From: Himantopus leucocephalus
Taxonomy: Eukaryota; Chordata; Aves; Charadriiformes; Recurvirostridae
NCBI GenBank assembly: GCA_003993805.1
Contig: RSEF01000003.1
Coordinates: 83,411,133 to 83,475,132, forward strand
Direction: 5' to 3'
Length of the DNA: 64,000 nucleotides
Shown here: one piece after another, positions 52,601 to 64,000 of the stretch
How positions within the stretch are numbered: position 1 is the first letter of the stretch
How the letters are laid out: each line of letters begins with the position of its first letter
The notes under the pieces: generated by a model
Database searches by the model: none
What the model was told of the DNA's origin: nothing
The model's input: the letters and a program-made list of their open reading frames with translations, nothing else
Program-made: the position numbers and the translations under genes

Positions 52601-54227
52601 GCCACTACAAAAGTTACGCTGGCACCAGGGAGGATAAGGCATGGAGACAGGACTGGGCAATGTAGGATGCTACTAGCAGCAGTAGCAGCTTTAAAAATGT
52701 CAAATTACAATTGAAAATGCTCCTTTTCATGGAGTGGCTTTCATTCCTCTTTCCATACATTTCCTGCTTTATTTTTCAGGATTAGTCAGCTAATACAATG
52801 CAGTAAATTTTCCACAATTTTCCACTGTAAATTACTGTCAAAGTTGTGTATTTGATTTAAATTAACAATATTTGGATGAAAAGTTCTTGGGTGAGGTATT
52901 TTGCTGGAATCTGAGTAAAATCAAGGACATGTTTCCAGCTCTGACATAGACGGAGGTGAGGGGAGATGGTGGGGGAAAAAGGCTTTGCAGCTGTGTAATC
53001 ACAGCTGCATCACAGGATGCAGGAGACAGCACTGCTGTCGAGTACGAATGGCAAATATGAGTGCCCTTAGCACACCTGCAGCTCGGTATAATTAGTATAG
53101 AGCTCTTACTCTTAGAGAAGGATTACACATTTTTAACGGTCTAAAAGGTGGGTGGTATAAATCATGCCATGGAGGTGACACTACTTCCCCTGAGTTTAGA
53201 CTCGGCAACTAACTTTTTCATGATTATGTTGCATAGACACTCACAGAGAGAGTGTCTGCTAAAACAGAATTCACTGGGATCTTGGCACAGGGTGGGGAAT
53301 CAAATCTCTTGAACAGAACAGTCGGTGACTGTCCAGACAGCAACAGGCATCTCCATTGCAAGGGTCCTTGCAGCAGTGCCTTCAGCTGGATCAGCTGAGA
53401 TTCCTTGACCTGCTGTTCTGCTCAGTTCTTGCAGTCCACCTGGTACTGGTCCTGTGTGACACCTCTATCATATGCAAGTTCCACTGCAATGGATTATTTC
53501 AGGCTACAAACAAAACATCTCCTAATTATCCTAACTGTCTACAAAAGACTGTCCCATTGGACTTATCTGTGTACAATTTGATCAATTTTGCAGCAAGAAC
53601 CTCCTGAGAGTCTCTGAGATAGCAAGTTTCTCCATCCAGGATGTTAATCAATGTATTTAAGCATAGAAATTGGTCTAGGCACTGCAGAGTTTCCTGGGGG
53701 AAATCTTCAGGGCAGTCCAAAATTTCCACCAGGAGAGCTTCTGCACCAATTAGTCAAATCCTTAATTGAGAGGGTGGCTAGGAGTTTGGTCAATCACTGT
53801 CTCAAGTCAGTCTATTGTCTAAATTGCTCCATTATCTCCCCTGCACAGATGTCTACATGGGGAGTTTCTGGATCACCCTAGTAGTTAATGACTTGAGTGC
53901 ACTAGGTGTGCACACAGGCACAGCCCTGTTACCCAGCTACACCACAATTATAACTATAAGACAAACTTGAATTTCATACTTATTTTTATACTTAAGTTGT
54001 ATACCACTTGCTGCAATTAAAAGCTAGGCAAGATGAAACTCAGCACCTCAGTATCTGTAGCCCTGCCTGAGGTGGAAAACTCTAATTTCTGAGCATTTTT
54101 TTTACTAAAATGATTTTAAACGAGACTTTATTTACAATAATTTTTATGCCTTCAGTGGATTCAAATTGTCTTCATGGCAAGTGCATAGTGACTGAAAATA
54201 AGAAGGTAACCACTAACAAATTTAAAA
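49681..54227. other. AT-rich non-coding sequence
   Basis: No gene recognised. Contains a G/T-rich low-complexity tract at 51462-51515 and a possible old-repeat core, GAAGTTTTGTTATTGACTTC, at 50560-50579. A GC-richer block at 53200-53885 has several overlapping short frames and looks like an unidentified insert. Confidence 0.5.
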
Positions 54228-54266
54228 CATAGAATCATAGAATGGTTTAGGTTGGAAGGGACCTTA
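54228..54266 (-). mobile_element. CR1 3' terminus running into an assembly gap
   Basis: The sequence starts CATAGAATCATAGAATGG and continues GTTGGAAGGGACCTTA, the near-consensus reverse complement of a CR1 3' end with two tail units. It is cut at 54267 by 100 Ns. The close match to the consensus suggests a young copy, and the sequence beyond the gap is not CR1, so the missing part is probably most of this element. Confidence 0.93.
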
Positions 54267-54366
54267 NNNNNNNNNNNNNNNNNNNNNNNNNNNNNNNNNN
54301 NNNNNNNNNNNNNNNNNNNNNNNNNNNNNNNNNNNNNNNNNNNNNNNNNNNNNNNNNNNNNNNNNN
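54267..54366. other. Assembly gap (100 N)
   Basis: Exactly 100 Ns, a conventional placeholder for an unknown gap length. The left edge is a CR1. Confidence 0.97.
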
Positions 54367-55873
54367 CTCCCTTTTCTGTATATAGCAATTATAATGTTAC
54401 ACTTCTCTGGAGAAATTTATCAATATATCCAACAATTTTAGGAGCATTTTAGAATAACAGACTTAATATGACTGTTTTGCTTCAGCTTAAAAACAGTCTT
54501 GAATTTTAGAAACGTGCCACTACTTATGCATTCACATCAAATGCTAATACAGGTCTAAATATATACATTTACAAAAGATCTACATGAACTTGTGCATGGA
54601 GATACAAATCTACAGGATGATTTGGAAATGGATCATTATGTTTTCCCCAATGCCATTTAAATACATTTTAAGGTACTTAGAAATTGCTTTCATTGAAGTC
54701 ATGAAAAAGAGGCATAAGAAGTTAATCAAAGCATTAAAATTTTGGACAAACCTTTTCATCAACCTACGAGTGCAGCAATCAAAACCTTTTCAGTCTTTCC
54801 TCTTAAAAGAAATTTTGCATCTCCGTCATGAGTGTCATCTTCTGCTTCTGAATCTTTTCTGATTTTTGTAATAATTTGAGCGTACTGCTTTACTTTGTCA
54901 ATTTTAATGACAAAACAGAGCTGACTACGAATGTTCTAAGGTGCCCAAAAATCAGTGGTAAATCATAGCCAAACAAAATCTTATCACAATTATTTTGTCC
55001 AGAACAAAAAAAAATCAGTTTGGCTAACTCAAACCAGTTAGCTACAAAAAGTATCTTCCAGATCCTGCCTGTTTCTCTATAAACCTTCTCTAGAAACTCC
55101 ATCAAACAGATGGTGGCTTTTGCAGTGACCTCACAGTCATTAGGATAATCTCATGTAACATTTTTACCAGCCTTATCTACATGATCTTTCTTTTCCACAT
55201 CCCTATATTTTCAGAACTCCATTGTTATTGATTAGGCCTTTATAGCTTTCTCTCTAGCCAATGCTTCTCTGAAGCCACTCGGCTTTAATTCATTTTTCTT
55301 CAGAAATTTAGTTTAAAATTGCCTCCTACGGATGCCTTATCACATTCTTTAAGCTTCAGCTAAGGGTCTTAAAATGAATTCAGGATAGGTCTTCCACTGG
55401 CTTTTACACTTCACTAGCATAAAAATCTAAGCCATCGTCTTCTCATTGTATACCTTCTCGTAATCTTTAGTAATCTTTATTCTGTATTACATTTATGCAT
55501 TCCAGAGTATTCCCCATCTCTGAAAAATATACATCTTCAATTCTCTATTCCTCTGATTAAATAACAGAAATGTGCACTCTTTCTAACTCTTGAGAAGTGC
55601 ATGTTTATTTCCATGTTACTCGTTTTCAATTTAATTACCCTGTATTTGTTCCCTGTTTTTCTATGTATGTAAAATATATATGTCAAGTGAAACCACATAG
55701 TACTTCCTTGAGGTTGAAAACCTTGTTTCATCTCAACACCAACAAGACATTAATAAATTAGCTAAAAAAAAGCACGTTCATAACTAAAGTATAGACAGCT
55801 GGTACTGGACAAAACCCCCCATATCTTGGTCATGACTCTTCCTGCCTCAGTCTTCCCTCTCTGTTTCTGTGTT
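54367..55873. other. AT-rich non-coding sequence
   Basis: Nothing recognisable. A 92-codon frame at 54584-54862 (+) has no known domain. Confidence 0.55.
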
Positions 55874-56195
55874 ACAGAATCAGAGAATCACAGAATGATA
55901 GGAGTTGGAAGGGACCTCTGGAGATCATCTATTCCAACGCCCCTGCCAGAGCAGGTTCACCTACAGCAGGTTGCCCAGGATGGCATCCAGGCAGGTCCAC
56001 TCTCCAGAGTGGGAGACTCCACCGCCTCTCTGGGCAGCCTGTTCCAGTGCTCTCTCACCCTCAAAGTAACGAAATTCCTCCTCAAGTTTAGATGGAACTT
56101 CCTGTGTTCAAGTTTGTGCCCGTTATGTCTTGTCCTGTCACTGGGCACCGCTGAAAAAAGACTGGTCCCATCTTCCTGGCACCCTCCCTTTAGAA
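55874..56195 (-). mobile_element. CR1 LINE 3' fragment, well preserved
   Basis: The plus strand reads ACAGAATCAGAGAATCACAG, then GGAGTTGGAAGGGACCTCTG and ATCATCTATTCCAACGCCCC, a CR1 3' end on the minus strand. The coding part on the minus strand (about 56148 down to 56010) gives the [16 protein letters not shown] and H-W-N-R-L-P-R-E blocks of the ORF2 C-terminus with little divergence. A 63-codon frame is intact. It is cut at its 5' end near 56195. It is among the youngest copies here. Confidence 0.94.
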
Positions 56196-57375
56196 GAGCA
56201 TGTCTTACCCAAGAGTTTGTGAGTGCAGTCTAAGTGCAATTCTGGTTGTGTAATGGCATTAGCCTCCAATATCTGCTAGGAAGAAGAAATGTCTACTGAC
56301 ATCTCCAGAAGTCTTTTTTAAAGCCTAAGTAAATACCCTGAGCTTTCACTTTCTCCGGGGATCGGTAAATATGTTTCAAACAAAGTCAGAGGCAGAAATA
56401 AGGATTATTAGTTGAAAGTAGTTAATTTGTAGTGGGCAGATAAAGTTTGAAGTTTTGCAGGATTTTCTGCTGAGCAGCTCTGTTTCCATTGGGACCAGCA
56501 GTGAATAAGCTTGGAGCAATATGTTCCAGGGCTTATTCTAACAAGTCAAAGGCAGGAGAATGGATTTGAACTTTCAACTTGATACTCTGTCCATCTTCCA
56601 TTAAGTCACTTTTTAGAAATTGTTGCCAACTTTCCAACTTTCTTTCTGGCAGAATGTAGGGATATAACCATTCTGCTAGTGTCAGCATGCAGCTTGCCTT
56701 GCTGTATCAATGAGTACCTATCATCAGCCCTGAAGAGCTTGACGCCTAGGATCATTTAGCATTCCTTGACACTGATGTTTAATTAGAGAATGTTTGAACT
56801 CTTTAAACTGCTAGTCACTCATAGTTACTTGCATCACCTTTTCAAACTTTTAAACATTTATTTTTATTTTTAGAAATGCTTAATCCCCTTTTTAATAGAA
56901 GTGAGTGAAGAGGATTAAGCCAATGAGCAGTGAATTGAATACTAAACAATGTAAGGAAAGATGCTCTGACAGCAGCCTGCATAGAGCCATCTAGGAAGGC
57001 AATTGCAAAACAGGCAGAAAGATTGAGAGCATTTTAAATATACGTGATTCTTACAAACAGCTGTCAAAGCCCGTACGTATGAAAAGGTTAGAGATTTAGG
57101 TTAAGACAGATGTTCACGTGAAATATGAGGCAAATAAAAAGGAAAGGATCTGGAAAACAAAATTATTAGGGATTGATCGAAAGGAAAGAACATACTTTCC
57201 TACATCTGACAAATGTACAGTTGGTCAGCATCCTGCACCACATAATCATCAATTCATTGCTATGCAGAGTACCAACAGCAAGCTTATACTTCAGCTGTGC
57301 CTTCAAAATAAGGGAAAAATATGTGAGAAACTGGTAGTGGAAAACCTTTGTGGTCAATTTCTTCAGAAGCGAGTA
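56196..57375. other. AT-rich non-coding sequence
   Basis: No gene, repeat or RNA gene recognised. A 91-codon frame starts at 57118 (+) and runs into the next CR1 stub; it has no known domain. Confidence 0.55.
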
Positions 57376-57445
57376 TCAAAGAATTTAGGTTAGAAGGAAT
57401 CTCTGGAAGTCATCTGGTTCCACATTTACATTTAGCAGGGCCAAA
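57376..57445 (-). mobile_element. Short CR1 3' terminus
   Basis: CAAAGAATTTAGGTTAGAAG, then GAATCTCTGGAAGTCATCTG and a diverged GCAGGGCCAA block correspond to the reverse complement of a CR1 3' end. Only about 70 bases are recognisable. Confidence 0.75.
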
Positions 57446-59761
57446 ATCAAGGACTTTTGCTTCATTAGAGCCTCATCCTATTTTATGGTGTTGACTATAT
57501 TATGTCTCATATAGGTCAGTTCACTGGCACACTTATGTTTATTTCAGAATATAATTTAGACAACTTTTATGTATTGATTATTTAGACTTAATGTAGAGAT
57601 ATTACAGATATATTCTGTGGCATAATTTGCCAAAAAAAAACCCACAAAGGCAAGGAAATAGGTATTTCTGATAACAAATACGTATTGAAGATTCTAGGCA
57701 TGTGAGCCATAAACTTGCAGCTTGTCTCAAAAGCAACCAGTTTTCCTGAGGGTTTACAGGAGAGGCATAATGCAGGTGACAATTTATGCACTTTTCTATG
57801 TGGTATGGATTACTTTTTTCTTATGCATAAAAATACTAAATAGTAAATAACAGGTAGGCAAAGCAGCCCCTTACAATTTGGTATTTGATTGGTAAATATT
57901 TCAGAGGTTCCGTGGCTGTATATAAACTTAATTGTCTGTGTTTCTGAGCTTTTTGCAATTTAAAGCTTCTACGATTATAATATATGTTTTTCTGCGTTTG
58001 AGTCAGCTTTGTCCTTTGGGCATCAAAATTATGTCTTTACAGCAGAACTTCAGTTGTCAGTGGTCTATAAAAGTGGGCCAGCTTCCTTGGCACCATATGG
58101 GATTCTTTAGTGAGATTCTCCTAATTTTGTTCAGCCTGAAGAGAGCATTTAGGAGGCCATGAAGCCCAGGGCCCACCTTGCGGCTGAATATGCGAAGAAT
58201 GATAATGAGTATGAAAGCTCCTTTAGCTCAATGACATTCAAAGTCCTTGCTATCACAATGCCTGACCACTGGAGTTACTGGAATGGAAAAGACTGTTCTG
58301 TCATTTAATCAGTGCTTTCCACTCATTGGGATTCAGCCCTAGTCTCTAGTGGCAACTGTGCTAGGATTTCTACAGCTTTAGGGCTGCAATAACTCACTTA
58401 ACCGTAAAAAGGGGTGGGACAGATGAAGAAGATTAAGAAATGCAGTGGTTTGTGGAGGTTTGCTCATTTGCATATGTTTTCATCTCCCCCGTGGATGGGC
58501 TGGCATTCATTAATTTCCCCTCAAACAGAAACTCTTGTTTGTCACAGAAAGCCCCAAGATACATCTCCTGAATTTGTCCTACATACAGATATTATACCAC
58601 AGAGAGCAATAAACAGTATTGATTGTTTCCTATCATATTTGGGTGACCCTGACTACTTCATAAAAATTTTTAAAATACACGTTGCTTAGGCAGTATCCAG
58701 GAGGCTGTTGGACTTGTGGCTTGGCTTATAAACACATTGTGTCTCCTTAAGAATGAGATTTATATTGGCTGCGTCCCAGAGGTGAATATAATGACCTCTT
58801 TCACCTTGTCAAAAGGGCAGCCTTGTCAAACTCACAGTAGTCAATATCCTACAGCGCATCCATTTAGCACAGGAGCACAGCCCAAACTGGGACTTCGGAG
58901 TGCAGGTACTCAAATGCACCGGTCTGACAAAGACAAATAGCACAGGGATGCACTAACTGAGCAAGGACAAAGGGACGTCTTGCCTCCACTGTGTGAGAAA
59001 TTGAAGCCCACTTAGATTTCTCCTGCATGCATTTTATGGTGTGAGAAGTTTAATTTTTTGAAGTCCATGATTTGAGATGTGAGAAGCAGAGGAATACTTC
59101 TGCTCAATCCCATGTTTTCTTTCATTAATTTTTCCTTTTTTCATTTTGTTTTGTAATTGACTGTGACTTTATCTTTTCCATATAGGTAGATTCGTTGGGG
59201 CATTTAAATAATAGTTTCCCTATTGATACCCCCAATTCTCTCTGCTACAGGAACTTATTTATAGCTTCTGCTTAAACTATTACAGCATCACTGTGCCAAT
59301 GGCCATCACAGTGGTCATATTCTTTATGTGGATGGTTCTGATCTTTTTACTGACTCTCCTGATTAAATAAGTTAAGCTGAAATTGTGCTGTATATAAATC
59401 TGTAACACAGAATGCATTTCACAGAACAAGATTTAATAAATTTTAGAAAAAACACATTTCAACAAAAAAGAGAATTTTTAACAACACTTGTGAAAAGACA
59501 AAACCAAGACATGTTTTTAATTAATGTTTTTGTGACCTTTTTGTGGAACCATATTAATTTTTGTATATGATTTTACTGTTGCGTAACTTAAATTTGTGGT
59601 ACACATGGCCAGCTGTCCCTTTAATGCAGCTCTGTTGTGCAAGGGTGGCCTTTTTTTCAATGTAAAGTTCTGCAATGATCTAGACTCTATTTAGCATTAA
59701 GATTTTGTTTCTCTTTCAAGTCATAGTTTTCTGACTGTCATTTTAATGCAAATCACAACAA

Positions 59762-59990
59762 GTAAACTTAGTGGAGTCAGTGAAGTAAAATCTGTATAAA
59801 ATCACCACCAGTTCCCAATCCTACAAACACTCAGCGTGTAGCTAATGGTAAGTCACATTGATTTCAACAGTACTACTAACAGTGTGCAAAATTAAACACA
59901 TTTATAAGCCTTTGCAGGATCAGGGCTTCAGAGAGCTCAGGAACTGGCCTTTGATGTCCATTTATAAATCCCCATTATAATTAACAGGAG
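59762..59990. repeat. Relics of ancient palindromic amniote repeats
   Basis: The core element is 59813-59926. Its left end TCCCAATCCTACAAACAC and right end GCCTTTGCAGGATCAGGG are imperfect inverted complements of about 18 bases. Inside are CACATTGATTTCAACAGTAC and a TGTGCAAAATTAAACAC block. The arrangement matches my memory of a common old bird and turtle repeat that starts with ATCCTGCAAACACTTA, has a CCCATTGATTTCAATGGG centre and ends TTTGCAGGATCAGGGCC. The flanks (59762-59812 and about 59935-59990) carry TAGTGGAGTCAGTGAAG- and GGAGTTTACAGG-like pieces that may be a related element. Confidence 0.6.
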
Positions 59991-60635
59991 TTTACAGGCA
60001 CATCAATAGCAGAGTATATGTAGAGTGTATTCCTGCTAGCCAAATAGTCTGCAGATGGAGTCCCAAAATATTCATTGACTCCCTGCTGACAAGGAAATTA
60101 TTTATTATTACTACCTACATGATACAGTACTAACCTTGAAAACCCATTATATTCTAATGAGGCCAAAGCCACTTAAACTAACAAACAATCACCACCTCAA
60201 AAACTGTATTAATTTAAGGAAACGTTGCTGCTACCACAGAATTTCAGACTTTTTTATTACGTCCCATAATGGATGAGATAAAGCCTCTAGAAACTGGAAT
60301 AGTGTTTACCATCCTGTGCTCTGTTCTTGTTTCTAGAATAGGAAGTCAGCATCAGACTACACCGTGGGACAGACAGGAAAAGAAAGAGCAAGCTTTTCTA
60401 GCAAGGGGAGGTAGGATCAGTGGGTACTACCAGAGGCCCAGTCCTCCTACTTTTTTTTCTCAATGGAAGAGCAATCAGAGATGTCAGACATTTAAGAAAA
60501 AATATTACTTTTACGGCTGGTTTTTCAAGTACTTATGGAATCTGCAGGGGTACGTACTAGAAAACAAGAGTTAGCAGTTGCTTTCTCTTTGATTTACAGT
60601 ATTTACCCTGAGGCCTTGCTTCTTTCCTGAGTTGG

Positions 60636-60652
60636 AAAAAAAAAAAAAAAAA
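60636..60652 (+). repeat. Poly(A) tract, 17 bases
   Basis: Seventeen consecutive A residues. No retroposed gene or SINE is recognisable upstream on the plus strand, so I treat it as a simple homopolymer. Confidence 0.9.
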
Positions 60653-62372
60653 GGACACTGAGATGTGTAAAATCTTTTGCTTTGTTGATTTTAAAAGGCA
60701 ACAGAATCTATATATATAAGGTGAACTGTTGAGCACGCGTGCAGGTGTACTGCTCACAGCACAGAACAGGTACACTTTTCCAAGTAAAGACTTTGAAAAG
60801 ACAGGTATTCATTTATTTATTTTGGTAAAGTTAATGAGGAAATTCTAAGGAAAGGCATTTGGGAAGAGGTAGTATGTATATCTAAGGCCTTATGCAAAGA
60901 CTCCTGTGCGCTATCTGATTCTCATGCTTTGGAAGGGCCAAAGCATAACATAGAGAAGGCATCTGTCTTCAGTACATGAGAAAAAATACTTTTTATCAAT
61001 CAAGTCATAAAAATCTTCTTTTACTGGTTCTATGCCATGATCTTCACTGGCTTTTGCAAATATTTTCTGCTTCACTTATACCAAGCTCTCTTAACCTAAG
61101 AGGATATCAAATATTAATTATTTGGCTGAAAACACGTTTCCCCACCATCAACATTTGCCAAGGGATTCTGCTATGTCTTTACACTGAATCTGGAACAAGC
61201 TGATGTATAACTACAAAAGCAACTTAGTTTTGCATGTCAACACTGAAAAAATTCAGTATGTTTCATTGATGTATCTCAAATTAACCAGAGAGAATCTGAC
61301 CTATTCAGCAAATGTCGGGGCTGTGGGGGTTTATACTGTGTTAATAACAAATAAGCAGTACAGTCAAAAGTTCAAGTTTGGAATTAAAGTAAACAATTTT
61401 TGAATTTTTTATCTGACTCGCAAATTCACCAGCTGGTGTTTTAATGATAAATCGAGTGACATAGTGAGTCCTCTGAGAAGGTAACATGTATGCTTTTTGC
61501 TTGTGACATAGTATGAACAAACAACTACTTAGGGTTCACCAGCAACTTTTCTACAAAACATTCTGGAAATTGGAATAGGAAGTCTATCATACAGTTCACT
61601 GGCTGTAAATATCTGTTAATTTCTTTCCCCTTTTAGTATGATTACTGCTCTGAGACAAAGAAAATCAACTGTTTTTTGTTGAAAGATTGAGGTACCTGAC
61701 CAGATCATAAATAAAGACCTTCTCAAGGGAAATGTACCCTCACATGCATTGTCGTTCAGAGGAATTTTATTCTCTTAAAACTCCTTTATTATCTTTAATT
61801 GAAACATAGAGGAGAATTTAGCCATTTCCTCTTCTCTCTGTGCTTTACTCTTATTTTAACAATTGTTGTTGTGAAAGAAGCATAGATGGTTTTATAGTAG
61901 CTTGATTTTTGACATGAGGAATTTTAGAATTACTAAACTCTTGAATAATTCCATATCTGAAGGAGTTTTTGTGCTATGGCGAAACAGAATCTTAAATGTT
62001 AACTCTGTAATGGATGTCAGAAGATCACCATATGTTATATTTTCATTTACCCTTGAGTTTCTAGAGTTTGCTGAGATACTGGTTGAAAAGTCAAACACCT
62101 TATGTCTGTACTTAAAACAAATTCAAGTAGATACAACAGGAAAAGAAAAGCATAAATTATCATTGTAAAACACGTCTAGAGTGTCATGTGTAAGTCAGAT
62201 TACCATATCCAGGAAACACGAATTCCAGTGAGGAATACCAGGCAAAATTGTGGTATTAGACATCTGTCATAGCAGAGAAGACAAAAAGTGTCAAAAAGTG
62301 TTTAGGAGGATGCTGATGTTTTCAGGCCTGCAACAGCCATTGACACTGTGATATTAGGTTGTTCAATCCATC

Positions 62373-63012
62373 TGTCCTGGATTTTTCCTTGCTAGCAAAA
62401 GAAAGCACCCCATCCCATTGACCTCAGTCCTCCTGATCATGGAAGCAGGATTAACACATTGGAACAATGTATGGTTGGAACAACTTTGCTTTATTGTCCT
62501 CCTCCAGCTGCAGAGGAGCACAGGCGATATCCCTGGACATCCCCAAACAAATAATTTTGTACCTTATTACCCCTTTTCCCATTTCTTTACCCTCCCCTTT
62601 GCCACCCTTTCTGCACACCAGCCCTGTCCCAAATAATTGCTGATAATTACTTTTTCTCCATTGTGCTCAGTCTCGCAACATCCATATCCAAATTTGGTAT
62701 CTCTTGTTCTTCTACCTACGTAATCTCAGCATTACACACTCTACTAACAAGGCTGCCTAGGTGCTGTTAATCTTGCAAAGCTGTTCTCCCCCAAAGATCC
62801 ACAATGCTCCCCTCCAGTTATCTGTGATGTTCAGCCCTTTCTCACTTACCTCCCCCTTAACCACCTCTGAGACGCAGGTGTCCCTGACAGCCCTCACAGT
62901 GCTATCTGTAACTTTTGGCAGCTTCTCACATTGTTTATCTGTCATGTCCGGCAATTTCTCATGTCATAGTTCCTCATGTCCTGTTCAGCTAGCTTAACCC
63001 CAGGCCAGGACT
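62373..63012 (-). mobile_element. Probable solo LTR, minus strand
   Basis: The 640-bp block begins TGTCCTGG (62373-62380) and ends CCAGGACT (63005-63012) on the plus strand, an 8-base inverted terminal match apart from the last base. Read on the minus strand, an AATAAA signal lies at 62491-62486, about 115 bases before the 3' end, a suitable place in an LTR. Near the minus-strand 5' end three TCATGTC motifs (62942, 62959 and 62974, given on the plus strand) repeat every 15-17 bases, like U3 enhancer repeats. The block is more C/T-rich than its surroundings. I find no convincing target-site duplication and do not recognise the family. Confidence 0.45.
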
Positions 63013-64000
63013 TATTCAGATGCCTTGATATCTGCCTGCAGCCCTAACAAAAAAAGGAAATGAGACTTGGCTTGTTTATCTTTGCAATATGAAGACTGAG
63101 GTCAGATATGAAGTAAAATCTTGCAGACCCCTGTTTTATAAGTGCAGCATGTAGGGCTAAAACTACTGAATAGAACAATTTTAATAAACCAATTGTTATT
63201 GTAGCACCTGAATATCTGTATAAGGACGTATTAGGCACCTAAATATCACTGTGATGTTTATAAGACTGATAACTCTGGTCACTTTAAGCTCCAAAGGAAA
63301 ACTTAACTAGATGATTGACTTTTATTAACACCCTTCACGCTAATGGTTAGTTCCTATTCATTTTTAATTGTTATCATTACACATTCAAAGCAGTCAGTCC
63401 TTAGCAGCCATATGCTACACCCACTGTGAGCACACGGTACTGCAGCACTGGTGCCACACCCTCAGCATTCCCCATCGCCCCAGTGCAGGGAGAAAGCTCC
63501 AGAGCTCTTCCATGTGGGATACTGAGGTGGGCAACAGGTTTGGAATCTTTTCCTTTTGTGAAATGTTTGAGTTTCTTGACACCACTTGAGCCCTGGGCCT
63601 CTGGCACTGGCGCAGGTGCTGTGGGATGCTCAGGGAGGTTGTATTCCCACTGTGGCAGGTGCCCTGTCCTGCAGCCTCTCTCTTTCTTCTCTGCTCAGTG
63701 ACTTCTCCTTTTCTTAAAGTTTGCGTGTTCTCAGTGAGCTTTAATTGACCATCAGCCAGTTATTGATAGTTCTAGGGCCTTTGCTTTCAAGATATGTCCA
63801 TATTTCAAACTGTTTAATACCCCATGCCTTCAAAACTGTACACCCTAGCAAGAGACACAAGGTACCAAGCTTCAGTTCACATTCCGAGTTCTCATAGCAA
63901 GTTGGCAACAATCCTAACAGACCGCAACTGGGGCCTTAGAGAGTTTGCTAAGGCACAGTTAGCTTAAGGCCTGAAGCTTATTCCCTGAAACATTACAATT
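63013..64000. other. Non-coding sequence with a GC-rich patch
   Basis: Mostly AT-rich. Positions 63380-63720 are clearly GC-richer than the surroundings and have overlapping open frames on both strands (63368-63589 +, 63426-63701 +, 63607-63401 -). None codes for anything I recognise. It might be an unclassified transposon, a conserved element or an unrecognised exon. Confidence 0.45.

Larger units (their letters stand above)
57446..62372. other. AT-rich non-coding sequence
   Basis: No host gene recognised. The frames of up to 101 codons (60269-60574, +) have no known domain. An old palindromic repeat and an A17 tract are listed separately. Confidence 0.5.

Noticed and set aside
61427..61438. 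12-base palindrome CACCAGCTGGTG containing an E-box
   Set aside because: Expected by chance at this length; no context for a regulatory call.
1..64000. Host protein-coding exons, tRNA, rRNA, snRNA, CRISPR arrays, operons or phage-like modules
   Set aside because: None could be supported. Frames are short and without domains, no array of spaced repeats with unique spacers is present, and the repeat content identifies eukaryotic, avian-type DNA.

Overview
The window looks like a piece of a bird nuclear genome, AT-rich and without any host gene that I can recognise. The avian call rests on the repeats. There are ten fragments of CR1, the dominant LINE of birds and other sauropsids, with its 3' ends built of degenerate ATTCTATG or TTCTA units. 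There is also an LTR of a type I recall from avian ERVL-like elements. I found no convincing protein-coding exon, tRNA, rRNA, snRNA, CpG island or CRISPR array, and no bacterial or phage-like gene organisation. Every open reading frame is short. Each is a CR1 remnant, lies inside an LTR or a simple repeat, or resembles nothing I know. The likeliest setting is intergenic DNA or a large intron.

Layout. Positions 1-763 hold overlapping-contig artefacts: copies of the same sequence separated by single Ns. A plus-strand CR1 carrying the reverse-transcriptase active-site region lies at 1110-2080. A solo LTR with a clean 5-bp target-site duplication lies at 5019-5634. Positions 5640-27397 are mostly unique AT-rich sequence, with a CR1 stub cut by a gap (10053), a CR1 3' end (18990-19404), two more false duplications and several relics of old palindromic repeats. 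An ERVL-like LTR lies at 27398-27993. At 35041-35270 a CR1 3' end runs into a two-motif pentanucleotide microsatellite (TTCTA then TTCGG). Another CR1, preceded by a TTTAT array, follows at 38391-39140. The stretch 47.3-57.5 kb carries five minus-strand CR1 fragments, including the longest in the window (48343-49680, most of the reverse-transcriptase domain with its catalytic aspartates lost). A probable third LTR, minus strand, lies at 62373-63012.

The sequence comes from a draft assembly. There are 10-N gaps at 10114, 33030 and 44115, a 100-N gap at 54267, and single Ns at 319, 638, 740, 12390, 21583, 31563, 32299 and 32505. Seven of the eight single Ns sit exactly between two near-identical copies, so the real chromosome is probably about 0.7 kb shorter here. 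I did not find an undescribed biological system. The most useful observations are the assembly artefacts, the LTR structures, the CR1-tail microsatellite with its motif switch, and a set of decayed palindromic repeats.
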